Source of the DNA: JACCYQ01 sp036675565
GTDB taxonomy: Bacteria; Bacteroidota; Bacteroidia; Chitinophagales; Chitinophagaceae
Direction: 5' to 3'
Length of the DNA stretch: 36,060 bases
NCBI GenBank assembly: GCA_036675565.1
Contig: JAKFER010000113.1
Span: forward strand, 1-36,060
Within the stretch, counting starts at the first letter, position 1. Each line of letters begins with the position of its first letter. Below the pieces are notes generated by a model. That model was not told the origin of the DNA. It saw only the letters and a list, made by a program, of their open reading frames with translations, and made no database searches. Position numbers and translations under genes: made by a program. Positions 1 to 8,460 of the stretch are shown here, piece after piece.

Positions 1-1
1 C

Positions 2-247
2 ATTACCGAAAAAGATGGCCTGCTTTATTTTACATCCGTTCAATCGTCCAAACTAAACGGGCCCATGTTCCCATACAAAGGAACTACCTGGATCGTTAAA
101 TGGAACGACCGGAGTTTAGATGCGGATGCATTTGTCAATTTTAGTTTGAATACAGAAGGAAAGGCAGATGGAATTACCATGATAGCCATTTCACCATTAA
201 CGGATTTTAGTTTTGATTTTCATGATTTGAAGTTTGAGAGAAAGTGA
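2..247 (+). CDS. C-terminal fragment of a serine hydrolase (DUF3471-like tail), cut by window start
   Basis: An open frame runs from base 2 to the stop at 245-247 with no start inside the window, so this is the 3' end of a longer gene; the ATG at 65 is internal. About 81 residues are visible. The pattern (LLYFTS, a WNDRSL segment, then ADAFVNFSL...GITMIAISP and DFSFDFHDLKFERK at the end) resembles the beta-sandwich DUF3471 domain that closes many secreted class C beta-lactamase-like hydrolases of Bacteroidota. The catalytic domain would lie upstream and cannot be checked. Assignment to DUF3471 is from memory of the family pattern. Confidence 0.6.
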   Translation: MTEKDGLLYFTSVQSSKLNGPMFPYKGTTWIVKWNDRSLDADAFVNFSLNTEGKADGITMIAISPLTDFSFDFHDLKFERK

Positions 248-294
248 TATATAGAAATTATTTTTTTTAATCCCTTTATTCAAAGTAATCTCAT

Positions 295-960
295 TTAATC
301 AGTCCATTTAAAATTCAAGCCTTGGAAATCTGATGTCTTACATATTTCCGATATATCCGCGAGATTGCCTATTTCTATCCGCAGCGGCTCAGTCGTATTA
401 CCCCGGATCAAGTATCGAAATTCTTTTTGATAAATATAATCCAGCGTCTTATCAAATGGGGAAAGATGCATTTGATCCTTTGACTCATCATAATAATTAA
501 CGAGTCCTCTCTTGAATTCATAGCTAAGTTCGCCTAATACTTTATCTACTCTTTCAATAAAAGCTTTAGGATTTGCAATTACCATAAAATGGTCTCCCAT
601 CGCTTTTATCTTTTCTGAAAACGGAAAGTTTCCTGACATTCTACATTCTTCGGATGTCAATTGGAAGAGGCAAAAGATGTGCAAATTTGAGAGATCATGC
701 CAGCCCTCAATCTTACCAGCTTTGACCTTTAAAGACTTCCATTCATTTGCAGTAACGGGTTTAACTTGAATTATAGAATTTTCGAGATGAAGGAGATTTC
801 TTCTTCCTTCATTTTTATCGTAGATGCCATGTAATATGTCCTTCTTAAAATAGCTAAAGTGATTTACATAAAGATTTCCACGAAATAGTTCCTGCAAATG
901 CGTTTCTTGCCCAAACTTCAAAAATTTTTGAATCTCCATAAAATAAACGCTAACATTCAA
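295..960 (-). CDS. Hypothetical cytosolic protein, 221 aa
   Basis: No signal peptide or membrane segment is visible. The N-terminus (FLKFGQETHLQELFRGNLYVNHFSYFKKD) follows a pattern found in scattered accessory-genome proteins of unknown function, in which a 'KF..ehl..l..G.lY.N...yF' motif opens the protein; I do not know its activity. The rest is mixed alpha/beta with no motif I recognise. Met8 (start at 939) is a plausible alternative start because the motif begins right after it. It stands alone, transcribed convergently with the hydrolase fragment on its left. Confidence 0.6.
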   Translation of the reverse strand: MNVSVYFMEIQKFLKFGQETHLQELFRGNLYVNHFSYFKKDILHGIYDKNEGRRNLLHLENSIIQVKPVTANEWKSLKVKAGKIEGWHDLSNLHIFCLFQLTSEECRMSGNFPFSEKIKAMGDHFMVIANPKAFIERVDKVLGELSYEFKRGLVNYYDESKDQMHLSPFDKTLDYIYQKEFRYLIRGNTTEPLRIEIGNLADISEICKTSDFQGLNFKWTD

Positions 961-1082
961 ACATTGGTATTTGTAGCAGCGATTGTATTCCTTTGCCCAA
1001 GAGCCAATGGTGAATAAATATATAAAATTGATTGAGAAATCAAAGGCTTAATTGATAACGTTAATCCAAATAGTTGATATGT

Positions 1083-1628
1083 TTAAATGTGTTCAACCTG
1101 GTTTTTCAGGTTTAAGTGTAATTTGAACTTATCAAAAATATCTTGCTCTATTTGATTGATATACTCTTGAGTACCTCTTTTAAATACAGAACAATTCCAC
1201 CATCTTTTTTCATTTTGTAATTCGGGTGGGATGAAAGTTTGGGTTTTAAATTTATTATCAATCATTTTTAATATTTCGAGGAACACTTTATGATCACTGA
1301 AGCGTATTAAAGATTTATTATTTTCTATTATGAATAAGATATCCCTGCAAAAGTCAAAGTGAAAGTCTTCGGTGTGTTCATCTCCAGATAATTCACCTTT
1401 TACTAGGTCATTCCAATTAGTAAGTAAATTATGTGGTAGAAATCTTGCTTCCTGATATATAACACCGGCATTTTTGCAAATTTTATTCACTTCTGAGATG
1501 TATTCAGCATCATTAATTTCCAGGCCGAATGTTTCCTTTAAGTCCTGGCCAGGTGAATAAAATTCCATAATTATAGAAAATGCATTGAATTTTAATAAAC
1601 AGAATTTATTTTCTTGCTGAAAATCCAA
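1083..1628 (-). CDS. Hypothetical protein, 181 aa
   Basis: Not recognised. It is a soluble, acidic, helix-rich protein without signal peptide. The start at 1628 overlaps the end of the upstream lipoprotein gene by 23 bases; a later start at Met21 (1568) would remove the overlap and gives a natural N-terminus (MEFYSPGQDL). Neither start has a Shine-Dalgarno sequence, as is usual in this phylum. Features include FHFDFCRDILFIIENN near residues 89-104 and a WWNCSVF segment near 143-149. The tight spacing suggests co-transcription with the lipoprotein upstream. Confidence 0.6.
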   Translation of the reverse strand: MDFQQENKFCLLKFNAFSIIMEFYSPGQDLKETFGLEINDAEYISEVNKICKNAGVIYQEARFLPHNLLTNWNDLVKGELSGDEHTEDFHFDFCRDILFIIENNKSLIRFSDHKVFLEILKMIDNKFKTQTFIPPELQNEKRWWNCSVFKRGTQEYINQIEQDIFDKFKLHLNLKNQVEHI

Positions 1629-2064
1629 CCGGAATTTTTAAATCCCCTTTATCATACATATTCAAATACATTATTAAGGTATCATTTCCACCTTTAATGT
1701 ACACTTTATAATAATCTAATAAACCAGATTTGTTCAAATAACCGTTTGGAGTTTTAAATGAACAGCAACTACCTACACGGTAATATCCAACTTCTTCTCC
1801 GTTAGGACCTAATAATGCATTCAGGAATCTTCTCTCATTAGATGGCCCACTCATTTCTTTTACGCCACCGACATTCACAGGATTTTCTTTCAAATAACCA
1901 TAAGTGTTGTCATCTGATGCAACTTCGAGTTGATAGGTATTATCATCAATATAATTCACTTCTATTGTTCTATTATCACCCAATTTACTCTTACTTATTT
2001 TTTTCTGGGAAGAACATGAAATAGTAATTAATGCAACTAAAAGAATTAATAATATTATACGCAT
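1606..2064 (-). CDS. Small lipoprotein of a conserved Bacteroidota family, 152 aa
   Basis: The frame stays open up to 2184, but the ATG at 2062-2064 gives a textbook lipoprotein signal: MRIILLILLVALITISC, with a lipobox ending in Cys17. I therefore prefer it over the longer 192-residue form. The mature part carries the pattern NPVNVGGV...GPSNERRFLNALLGPNGEEVGYYRVGSCCSFKTPNG, ending with a 'MYLNMYDKGDLKIPVGF' strand. I recall this as a family of Flavobacteria/Sphingobacteria lipoproteins that databases often mislabel '2-dehydro-3-deoxyphosphooctonate aldolase'. No aldolase motif is present, so that name should not be used. The paired Cys in GSCCSF is conserved in the homologues I remember. Confidence 0.75.
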   Translation of the reverse strand: MRIILLILLVALITISCSSQKKISKSKLGDNRTIEVNYIDDNTYQLEVASDDNTYGYLKENPVNVGGVKEMSGPSNERRFLNALLGPNGEEVGYYRVGSCCSFKTPNGYLNKSGLLDYYKVYIKGGNDTLIMYLNMYDKGDLKIPVGFSARK

Positions 2065-2347
2065 AGTTTTGGTTTTGATAAAAAAATATTGCATCCCTAA
2101 AATAAGCGGATAAAATACAAAAACTATTGATGAAAGCAAAGAGAAGACAAACTTGTAATCCATATTAATGGCTAGTTCATTCAATTAAATTGAATATTCG
2201 CTTACTGGTTCTCGTGGTAATTTCTTTAATTATGAAAATACACATATGGGAGAATGGTGTTTCTTTTGCGATTCTTACAACATAACCTTGCTTGGTTGAA
2301 CTCGCAGAATTTTTTAATTAGTTAGATTGGCAAACATGTAGGATTGA

Positions 2348-2377
2348 ACCGCGAGTCCCCTGCGGGAGACTCGCGGT
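2348..2377. repeat. Solo REP-like palindrome
   Basis: Perfect 10-bp inverted repeat ACCGCGAGTC (2348-2357) / GACTCGCGGT (2368-2377), extended by CCC/GGG with one bulged A around a TGC loop. Its core GCGGGAGAC (2362-2370) is identical to the core of the hairpins flanking the transposase at 27985-28566, with the bulge at the same place. It sits just downstream of the adenylate cyclase stop. Confidence 0.7.
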
Positions 2378-2399
2378 GGAAGCAGTGTATTTCGGCTCT

Positions 2400-3629
2400 T
2401 TACACAGGTATCGATTTAGAGACAGGCCTTTTTCTATCCACTACAAACCACACATTCATTTCACCCTTTCCTTTTACATTCACCATTCCCTGGGGACTAC
2501 AGTTAAAATCATCTTTGATCAGTTCATAGGTTGCTTGTGTAATCTGTATCATGCCACTATTTCCATGCGATTCCATACGGCTGGCTATGTTGACTGAATC
2601 GCCCCACAAATCGTAACTGAATTTTTTACGGCCTATGACACCCGCAACCACAGGCCCGGAGTTTATACCAAAACGGAAACTTAGCTTTTTCCCGTTAAAT
2701 TCATTTTGAGCAACATAATCACGCATTTCAATGGCCATTGCGGTCAGTGCAATGGCATGGTCAGGGCGGGTACAGGGAACACCCGCTGCCACCATATAAC
2801 AATCACCAATAGTCTTTATTTTCTCCAGCCTGTATTTTTCTGTAAAGGCATCGAACTTTGAAAAAACTGCATTGAGCAGTTCCACTAATTGGGCAGGTGA
2901 AAGGGTTTCGGACAACGGTGTAAAATTCACTACATCGACAAATAAAATGCTGGCTCCTTCAAATTGTTCTGCGATGGTCCGATGCTGAGCCCTTAAAATT
3001 TTTACAATCTCTTTAGGAAGTATATTTAAAAGCAGGGATTCTGATTGTGCCTGGAAATCATTTTTCCTTCCAACAAAATAATATACCATGAGAAAAATCA
3101 GCGAACCCACAGCCACAAAGTTGACAATGAAAAAGAAATTGATTTGCTCCGTATGGAGATTGTTTTTAAAACGTACCCATGGTTGCAAAATGCCGCTGAC
3201 GATTACCAGTGCGATATAGGCTACAAACCAACGAAATGCTTTTGACTGTCTATCGAAAAGCATAGCGCCTAACGGGCAAATAAGACCCCAAAGAATGACT
3301 GCACTGCCGCTGATAAAACCACCCAGGGCAAACATCAATATGCATGGAAGCAATAAAATCAGCAGCAACTGGCTTAACCGGAATACCTGGAACTTAGAAG
3401 TAACTCCGAAATAAATAACACTGAATAAAGAAAACAGGGAATAAGATAAGGGAATCAATCCGGCAAGTTTCTCACCAAGATTAATATATATAATGCCCCA
3501 TCCTGCACCTGCAACAATAAATGGAATGGCACAAATTACCAACAGCGATTTCTGTAATTTGATTTCCTCGCTGTCATCAGAATTTGCCCCAATGGTGGCA
3601 ATGCGGGTAAATATTTTTTTGAATCCCAT
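2400..3629 (-). CDS. Membrane-bound class III adenylate cyclase
   Basis: Makes cyclic AMP from ATP at the inner membrane. The N-terminal half (residues about 28-187) holds six hydrophobic segments with short loops; the C-terminal half (about 220-400) is a class III nucleotidyl cyclase domain. Visible active-site residues: metal-binding Asp232 (FVDVVNFT) and Asp276 (KTIGDCYM), the Lys of the EKIKTIGD motif and Asp340 (YDLWGD), the Lys/Asp pair typical of adenylate rather than guanylate specificity, and transition-state Asn347 and Arg351 (SVNIASRM). The catalytic set is complete, so one polypeptide should work as a homodimer. The gene appears monocistronic; no cAMP-binding regulator is in the window. 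Length (409 aa) fits the six-TM bacterial subgroup. Confidence 0.92.
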   Translation of the reverse strand: MGFKKIFTRIATIGANSDDSEEIKLQKSLLVICAIPFIVAGAGWGIIYINLGEKLAGLIPLSYSLFSLFSVIYFGVTSKFQVFRLSQLLLILLLPCILMFALGGFISGSAVILWGLICPLGAMLFDRQSKAFRWFVAYIALVIVSGILQPWVRFKNNLHTEQINFFFIVNFVAVGSLIFLMVYYFVGRKNDFQAQSESLLLNILPKEIVKILRAQHRTIAEQFEGASILFVDVVNFTPLSETLSPAQLVELLNAVFSKFDAFTEKYRLEKIKTIGDCYMVAAGVPCTRPDHAIALTAMAIEMRDYVAQNEFNGKKLSFRFGINSGPVVAGVIGRKKFSYDLWGDSVNIASRMESHGNSGMIQITQATYELIKDDFNCSPQGMVNVKGKGEMNVWFVVDRKRPVSKSIPV

Positions 3630-3764
3630 TATGAAATAACTTCCTGTACAGCCAAAGTAGATTTATTTAAGAAAATGTTCATCCCAAACCGAATTTTTTA
3701 TACCATTATTGTCAGCGTTTGAAAAATCTGTAATCCATGCTGCTGTTTATTCAATCTCCTGTAA

Positions 3765-3833
3765 TATAAAAAACCAACGGGACACCCTGTAACCAGCTGA
3801 TTATGGCCGGTACAACAAATGCACACCGTTGGT
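3765..3833 (-). terminator. Probable terminator of the 3867-4451 lipoprotein gene
   Basis: Read on the minus strand, an inverted repeat ACCAACGG (at 3826-3833 in reverse) / CCGTTGGT (3773-3780 in reverse) encloses a second weaker pairing (GGTACA with TGTAACC) and is followed by a T-rich run. The loop is long (about 45 nt), so it may be a structured 3' end rather than a simple hairpin. Confidence 0.45.
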
Positions 3834-3866
3834 ATAAAGACTCAAAAATTATAAATCCTTTTCAAA

Positions 3867-4451
3867 TTAAGGACAAGTGATATTGGGATTGAATGGCATG
3901 AAAATACCGGATGGATTATTTTCATACAGCCAAACATGCAGGCTCCAATGATCCACAGGAACCGGTGTGCCACCAACATCAAATGGCTGATCGCCAAACA
4001 TGGGGGCGGGTTGCCCAACATTTATCACAATATATTCCAGAGCAACCAATCGCAGTTTACCACCAGGACCCGATGCATACAAGGCTATCTCGGGTTGTAG
4101 CGGATCAAAAACCGGGTCAACCAAACCAGGATTAACCCAATGATACCCCATGCCGCCAAGTCCCGGAACGGAAACACAGTGATCATCGGGTTCATAACCT
4201 GCTTTCATTGCCTGGGTGGTAGAATGAAATCTTGAAGTAGCCTGTCTAACAGATTTCAGAAGCTCAGATTCGAGCATATTTGCTGCTGCCTCACCAGATA
4301 CCTGTGGCTTTTTAGCCTCTGCTGATACATTCGCAGAAGTTGATAACAAGCCTTCTTCCGCAGTTTCATTTAAAGCATCTTTTTGGCATGAAGTCAATAG
4401 AAGCAGTACCGCAGGAAAAAGAAATGTGCCGAAAGATAGATTCATTTTCAT
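3867..4451 (-). CDS. Conserved secreted lipoprotein of unknown function, 194 aa
   Basis: The signal peptide ends in a lipobox (LLLLTSC, Cys22), so the protein is lipidated and anchored in the envelope. The mature part has a low-complexity Ala/Ser/Glu linker (about 24-60) and then a conserved domain: ATSRFHSTTQAMKAGY, CVSVPGLGGMGYHWVNPGLVD, PEIALYASGPGGKLRLVALEYIV, DHWSLHVWLYENNPSGIF and a C-terminal FNPNITCP. I have seen this His/Trp/Gly-rich pattern (GGMGYH, LHVWLW..NPxGxF..FNP.V.C) in many soil Bacteroidota and Proteobacteria proteins, always without an assigned function. Two Cys (92 region and near the end) could form a disulfide. It stands alone with its own terminator-like hairpin. Confidence 0.75.
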   Translation of the reverse strand: MKMNLSFGTFLFPAVLLLLTSCQKDALNETAEEGLLSTSANVSAEAKKPQVSGEAAANMLESELLKSVRQATSRFHSTTQAMKAGYEPDDHCVSVPGLGGMGYHWVNPGLVDPVFDPLQPEIALYASGPGGKLRLVALEYIVINVGQPAPMFGDQPFDVGGTPVPVDHWSLHVWLYENNPSGIFMPFNPNITCP

Positions 4452-4933
4452 TGTTTAAATTTTATGTGATTAAATGATATCCTTCTTTGGTGAGGGCACG
4501 AAACAGGTAGCGGGTTTTCTGCTATCCTAAGTTACACGAAGACATTTTTATTTCAATCAAAACAACAAGATTTCCTTAAAAGAATTATGGAAGTATATTA
4601 ACTGGTTATGGTTGCATGAATGACAATACTTAATGGCTGTGGAATACGCTTAGATAATGAAACTATAATGCGGATGAGTTATCTTATGCATAAAGATTTC
4701 GATAGTAATTATGCTATCAAACAACTTCCATTTATTTCTTTAACCATTGAATTTCCCCAGGTTTTTGAACTTTTTTTAACCCACTCAACTATAAATTATA
4801 TTATACTAAATTTGTGTTTCAGCCACCCCACCCCGTTAGTCCACCACCCTGGAAACATAAACAACAAAGAATTTTGACTACAAAAGGTTAAGGCTTCTAA
4901 TTGGTACAATCATCTCGTAAAATCTGTTAGATT
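4452..4933. other. 482-bp gap upstream of the TIR gene
   Basis: No gene that I can support. An 85-codon open frame at 4620-4877 (+) lacks any family pattern, has AT-rich composition like the surrounding spacer and is probably chance. The stretch separates two divergently transcribed genes and so must hold promoters for both; TAAATTTG at 4807-4814 fits the Bacteroidota -7 pattern TAnnTTTG for the TIR gene, but I find no TTTG at the right distance upstream. Confidence 0.5.
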
Positions 4934-6238
4934 ATGGCTGATATATTTATTAGCTATTCGGGCGAGGATAAAACCAATGTAAAACTGATTGCTCAATTAC
5001 TTGAACAACAAGGTTGGTCTGTCTGGTGGGACAGGCAAATTCCCATAGGTAAACAATTTGATACGGTTATTGAAGATGAATTGCAAAGGTCCTGCTGCGT
5101 CATTGTTGTATGGACACATCGCTCCGTAAAATCTGAATGGGTAAAAAACGAAGCGAATGAAGCGGGTCAACTCGGAAAATTGGTGCCGATATTATTAGAA
5201 GATGTTCGCATTCCGCTTGCATTTAAAAGAACGGAGGCAGCCGTTCTCACTAATTGGCAGGGTGAAGAAAATCACCCGGAATTATTGTCATTATTCAGTG
5301 CTGTTGATGCAACCATCAAAGAACAAAAAGCAAAGAAAGAAACCGGTGAACCATCACCTCATAAAACACAAAAAGAAGATCGAAAGATTAAAGATTGGTC
5401 AATCGAAAAAAAGATTGACAAACCCGGTTCCGTAAAAACAAATATCATTATTGCCATCTCCGGTTTCATCGTTTCTATCCTGGCTATTTATTATTACCTG
5501 CAGATGCAGGATAAATTAACAGAACAGGTAGATCAACGGATCTATTATTTGATCCTGGTTGTTTTTGGTATTGCTGCCAGTGCCGTTGTATTTGGCCTGA
5601 TGAATTCCTATGCCAGCCTGAAAGGAGAAACATTGGATAAGAAATTACAACTCGCCGGTCCCATTGTAGGCGTGGTATTGACGGTATTTGGAGGATTTTA
5701 TATTTCCCCAGACCCCATGGAAAAAACGGTTACCATCAGGGTATTTGATAAAAACAAAAAGCCAGTTACCGAAGGAGATGTAAAAATTTATTTGCCAGAA
5801 TATATACGCACCCAATCAATTGATAAAATGGGACAAGCTTTATTTACCGGCATTCCACAACAAAGTTTCAAAAGCAGGATTAAGATTGAAGTTTCCAGCC
5901 CGGGATATTCTACAAAACACTATGATACCATATTGAATAAACTAGGCAGTCTTGAATTAACATTACCCTTGTCTGAAGTTGTAATTATTTCGGGCCAGGT
6001 TAAAAGAGCAAATGAAACACCGATCAGCGATGTGGAAATAAATGTTGATGGCACCCGTTACGTGGCCTATTCTGTAAGCAATGGAACTTACCAACTCAGG
6101 CTCGAAGAATATACACTGGGCGATGAAATAACCATTACCACCACGCATGGCGGTTTCGAAGATAAAACCAGGTCGGTTAAAATCAACGGACCAGAAATTA
6201 AGGAGATTGATTTTGTATTGCAACCTGTTGGTCAATAA
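4934..6238 (+). CDS. TIR-domain membrane protein with periplasmic beta-sandwich domains
   Basis: Residues 1-130 form a TIR domain: FISYSGED at the N-terminus, GWSVWWDRQIPIGKQF (BB-loop region), then SEWVKNE, where Glu73 sits four residues after Trp69 as the catalytic Glu of NAD-cleaving TIR proteins does. A charged linker (130-168) leads to three hydrophobic segments (about 170-190, 203-225, 239-257). The remaining 175 residues contain two beta-sandwich units resembling CNA-B/carboxypeptidase regulatory domains (about 264-350 and 352-432; the second has ISGQVKRANETPISDVEINVDG...G.Y.L). With three TM segments, TIR would be cytosolic and the beta domains periplasmic. The beta-barrel gene follows 104 bases later on the same strand, suggesting an operon. 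The architecture suggests a sensor with a TIR effector; the trigger is unknown. Confidence 0.85.
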   Translation: MADIFISYSGEDKTNVKLIAQLLEQQGWSVWWDRQIPIGKQFDTVIEDELQRSCCVIVVWTHRSVKSEWVKNEANEAGQLGKLVPILLEDVRIPLAFKRTEAAVLTNWQGEENHPELLSLFSAVDATIKEQKAKKETGEPSPHKTQKEDRKIKDWSIEKKIDKPGSVKTNIIIAISGFIVSILAIYYYLQMQDKLTEQVDQRIYYLILVVFGIAASAVVFGLMNSYASLKGETLDKKLQLAGPIVGVVLTVFGGFYISPDPMEKTVTIRVFDKNKKPVTEGDVKIYLPEYIRTQSIDKMGQALFTGIPQQSFKSRIKIEVSSPGYSTKHYDTILNKLGSLELTLPLSEVVIISGQVKRANETPISDVEINVDGTRYVAYSVSNGTYQLRLEEYTLGDEITITTTHGGFEDKTRSVKINGPEIKEIDFVLQPVGQ

Positions 6239-6342
6239 AATTGGATAAAGTTTTCTTCAATCTAACCCCCTGATGATGCATGATTAATGCGTTCCCTTAT
6301 TCATTAAAATGCATTTCATTACTAACCATTAAAACCTTGACC

Positions 6343-7869
6343 ATGAAAAAGTTCCTCATCTTATCAGCCATCATGCTGTTTTTGTGCGAGGTTGCCCTTT
6401 CACAAGAACTCATTATTAAAGGAAGGGTGCGTTGTATGAATCAAAGCGCACACTCAACCAAAGGTGCTGAAAACATCATTGTGGTGCCAACATTTAAACC
6501 TTCCCGTTCTGCCATTACAGCTTCCAGCCCTTCGGGGTATTTTGAATTCAATACGGGCATTCCTTTAGCGACCTTGCAGGACAAACAGGTAAATGTTTAT
6601 GTTGTTTCGCGTTGTGCCAGTTGCAAGGATATTGTAAAGAGAATATTTGTTTCAGAAGACCAGGACAGGCAAAATAAAGATGATTCAAAATCTTATGTTA
6701 CCATTAAACAATGGATGCTTGAAAATAATTGTGAACAGGTGGAACTGACACCGTTTCAGGCAGACAGCATATTAACAGAAATTCAAAAACAACCTGAACA
6801 AAAACTCAGTGAGCTGACCAATGCAACTGCCATTGCGGGTACACCTGCATTATTAAATCTACTTACAACACTTACAAATGTTATAGGAGTAATACCACCC
6901 GCAACAGGCACATTCGATGCCATTGAGATAGGTGAAGGCCAGATTAATTATGGACAATTTCTATTTGCTTCTGCAATGACGCATACTGCCAATCCCGGTT
7001 TTAATTTTTCCCCTTCAAGAGATATGAGTGAATCTGTATTCTGGAATCCTTCTGCAATACCATTCAGTAATAAAACATATAACATCAGTTTATTAACGAA
7101 TGTTAAGAATAATGGTAAACTAAATATGACAGGTAAAATATCAGATAAGTTTTCTTTAGGTGCGGGGGTTATATATAGTATACAAGATGAATTCAGGTTT
7201 GTAAGATTTAATAAATCAGGCCCCGACAATTTCTCAGATTCAATTCCATTTGATTTAAAAGAATATGCTGTTTACTTAAGTCCTGCGTATAAAATAAACG
7301 ATAATTTAAGTGTGGGTGCTTCTGTGAAATCAATCTGGCAAGATTTTACCATTCCGGTTAATGTAAATATTCAACAGCCAAATGAGATCACCAACGTTTT
7401 TACTTTCCAGGACATCAAAGAACAATATTTCGATGTAGATCTATCCCTTACCTATAAAGTTTCCAAATCCTTCCAGGTAGGGATCAATGCCATGAACCTT
7501 GCAGGTACAGAATTGTATGCTGATGCTTTTTTACCTGCTGAACAAGCAACAGCTCCTATTCAAAATCAACGCTCATTTGGTGTAGGATTAAATTATAAGT
7601 ACCAGCGGTTTAATTTTGGCACCGATCTTTTATTTACAGAGGATGATTTCTATGATGCCGCCATTGGTATTAATTATGTTCCGTTTAATGATGCGCTGAT
7701 TTCTGCTGGCTATGCCATCAACCAATCCAGTTATTCCCTGGCCTTCCGGTTAAAGCATTTTCGTATTGCCTATATTGATGACAATGATTTTTTTATCAAA
7801 GAAAAAAGAAAAGGCAAATCCAATATTTTGAACGGCAGGCTTTATGGCGGATTCTCGTTTAATTTTTAA
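6343..7869 (+). CDS. Outer-membrane beta-barrel protein with N-terminal regulatory-like domain
   Basis: The frame is open from 6280, but the ATG at 6343 starts a clear signal peptide (MKKFLILSAIMLFLCEVALSQ), so 508 aa is preferred. Residues about 22-110 resemble a carboxypeptidase-regulatory-type beta-sandwich (IIKGRVRC...GYFEF.....VNVYVVSR) and contain a CASC motif. After a helical linker (about 120-210), the rest is alternating short beta-strands (KMTGKISDKFSLGAGVIYSI, DNLSVGASVKSIWQDF, KSFQVGINAMNLAG, FGVGLNYKYQRFNFGTDLLF) ending in FSFNF, the terminal aromatic typical of outer-membrane barrels. It recalls PorP/SprF- or FadL-like barrels, but I cannot place it in a named family. Probably co-transcribed with the TIR gene; a terminator follows. 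Confidence 0.8.
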   Translation: MKKFLILSAIMLFLCEVALSQELIIKGRVRCMNQSAHSTKGAENIIVVPTFKPSRSAITASSPSGYFEFNTGIPLATLQDKQVNVYVVSRCASCKDIVKRIFVSEDQDRQNKDDSKSYVTIKQWMLENNCEQVELTPFQADSILTEIQKQPEQKLSELTNATAIAGTPALLNLLTTLTNVIGVIPPATGTFDAIEIGEGQINYGQFLFASAMTHTANPGFNFSPSRDMSESVFWNPSAIPFSNKTYNISLLTNVKNNGKLNMTGKISDKFSLGAGVIYSIQDEFRFVRFNKSGPDNFSDSIPFDLKEYAVYLSPAYKINDNLSVGASVKSIWQDFTIPVNVNIQQPNEITNVFTFQDIKEQYFDVDLSLTYKVSKSFQVGINAMNLAGTELYADAFLPAEQATAPIQNQRSFGVGLNYKYQRFNFGTDLLFTEDDFYDAAIGINYVPFNDALISAGYAINQSSYSLAFRLKHFRIAYIDDNDFFIKEKRKGKSNILNGRLYGGFSFNF

Positions 7870-7982
7870 TCCAGGCGAAGTTATAAGCTGATCGTATGAA
7901 AAAGATTAAATGAATGCAAGTGAACAAAAACTCGATCCTTCCAGGTGTAGCAAATGTGCAAACTCATATTTTTTTAAAGGAA

Positions 7983-8018
7983 GGAAAAAGCGTACATTAG
8001 ACCAACGCTTTTTTCTTC
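7983..8018 (+). terminator. Rho-independent terminator after the TIR/beta-barrel pair
   Basis: Stem GGAAAAAGCGT (7983-7993) / ACGCTTTTTTC (8005-8015) with an 11-nt loop, followed by a pyrimidine run. About 115 bases after the stop of the barrel gene. Confidence 0.75.
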
Positions 8019-8089
8019 CTTTCTCTATGCTTACACAACGATCTGTACAAGATTAACTACCCTTTTTATCAACTACAAAATCTTGTATT

Positions 8090-8374
8090 ATGTTAGTCAT
8101 CGCTCAACACACCATCAGCAACCCGGATGCATTTTGGTCAGCCGCTAAAGAGGTCACCTCCAATTTACCATCAACGCTAAAACTCCATTCTGTTTATCCA
8201 TCAGAAGATATGAAAAGTGGTGTTTGTTTATGGGAGGCACATACTGCCGAAGAAGTACAAAAATTCCTGGATGAAAATGTCGGAAATTCTGCAAAAAATG
8301 TTTGTTATAAAGTGAATATAAATGCTGCTGTAGGCTTACCGGAAGTAAAAGAGAATTTCCAGTTTATTAATTAA
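8090..8374 (+). CDS. Small soluble protein, ferredoxin-like fold suspected, 94 aa
   Basis: Starts MLVIAQHTISNPDAFW, then KLHSVYPSEDMKSGVCLWEAHTAEEVQKFLDENVG and ends with a strand-rich tail (CYKVNINAAVGLP). The alternation beta-alpha-beta-beta-alpha-beta and the 'VCLWEA.s.eevq.fl...' pattern resemble dimeric alpha/beta-barrel (ferredoxin-like) proteins found next to stress or muconolactone-type proteins. No catalytic residues are evident. A single gene with a terminator upstream and pseudogene debris downstream. Function unknown. Confidence 0.65.
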   Translation: MLVIAQHTISNPDAFWSAAKEVTSNLPSTLKLHSVYPSEDMKSGVCLWEAHTAEEVQKFLDENVGNSAKNVCYKVNINAAVGLPEVKENFQFIN

Positions 8375-8460
8375 TCAAAGAACACCTTCAAATTCCAATT
8401 GCATTCTCCTTACATGACCTATTCTTTGTGCCCAATTTTTATAGGACAAAAAGATCATGA

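Noticed and set aside
1606..2184. Longer 192-aa start of the small lipoprotein, or an aldolase annotation
   Set aside because: The internal Met at 2064 begins a standard lipoprotein signal; no aldolase motif is present.
4620..4877. 85-codon open frame upstream of the TIR gene
   Set aside because: No family pattern, AT-rich like spacer, no signal or TM logic; probably chance.
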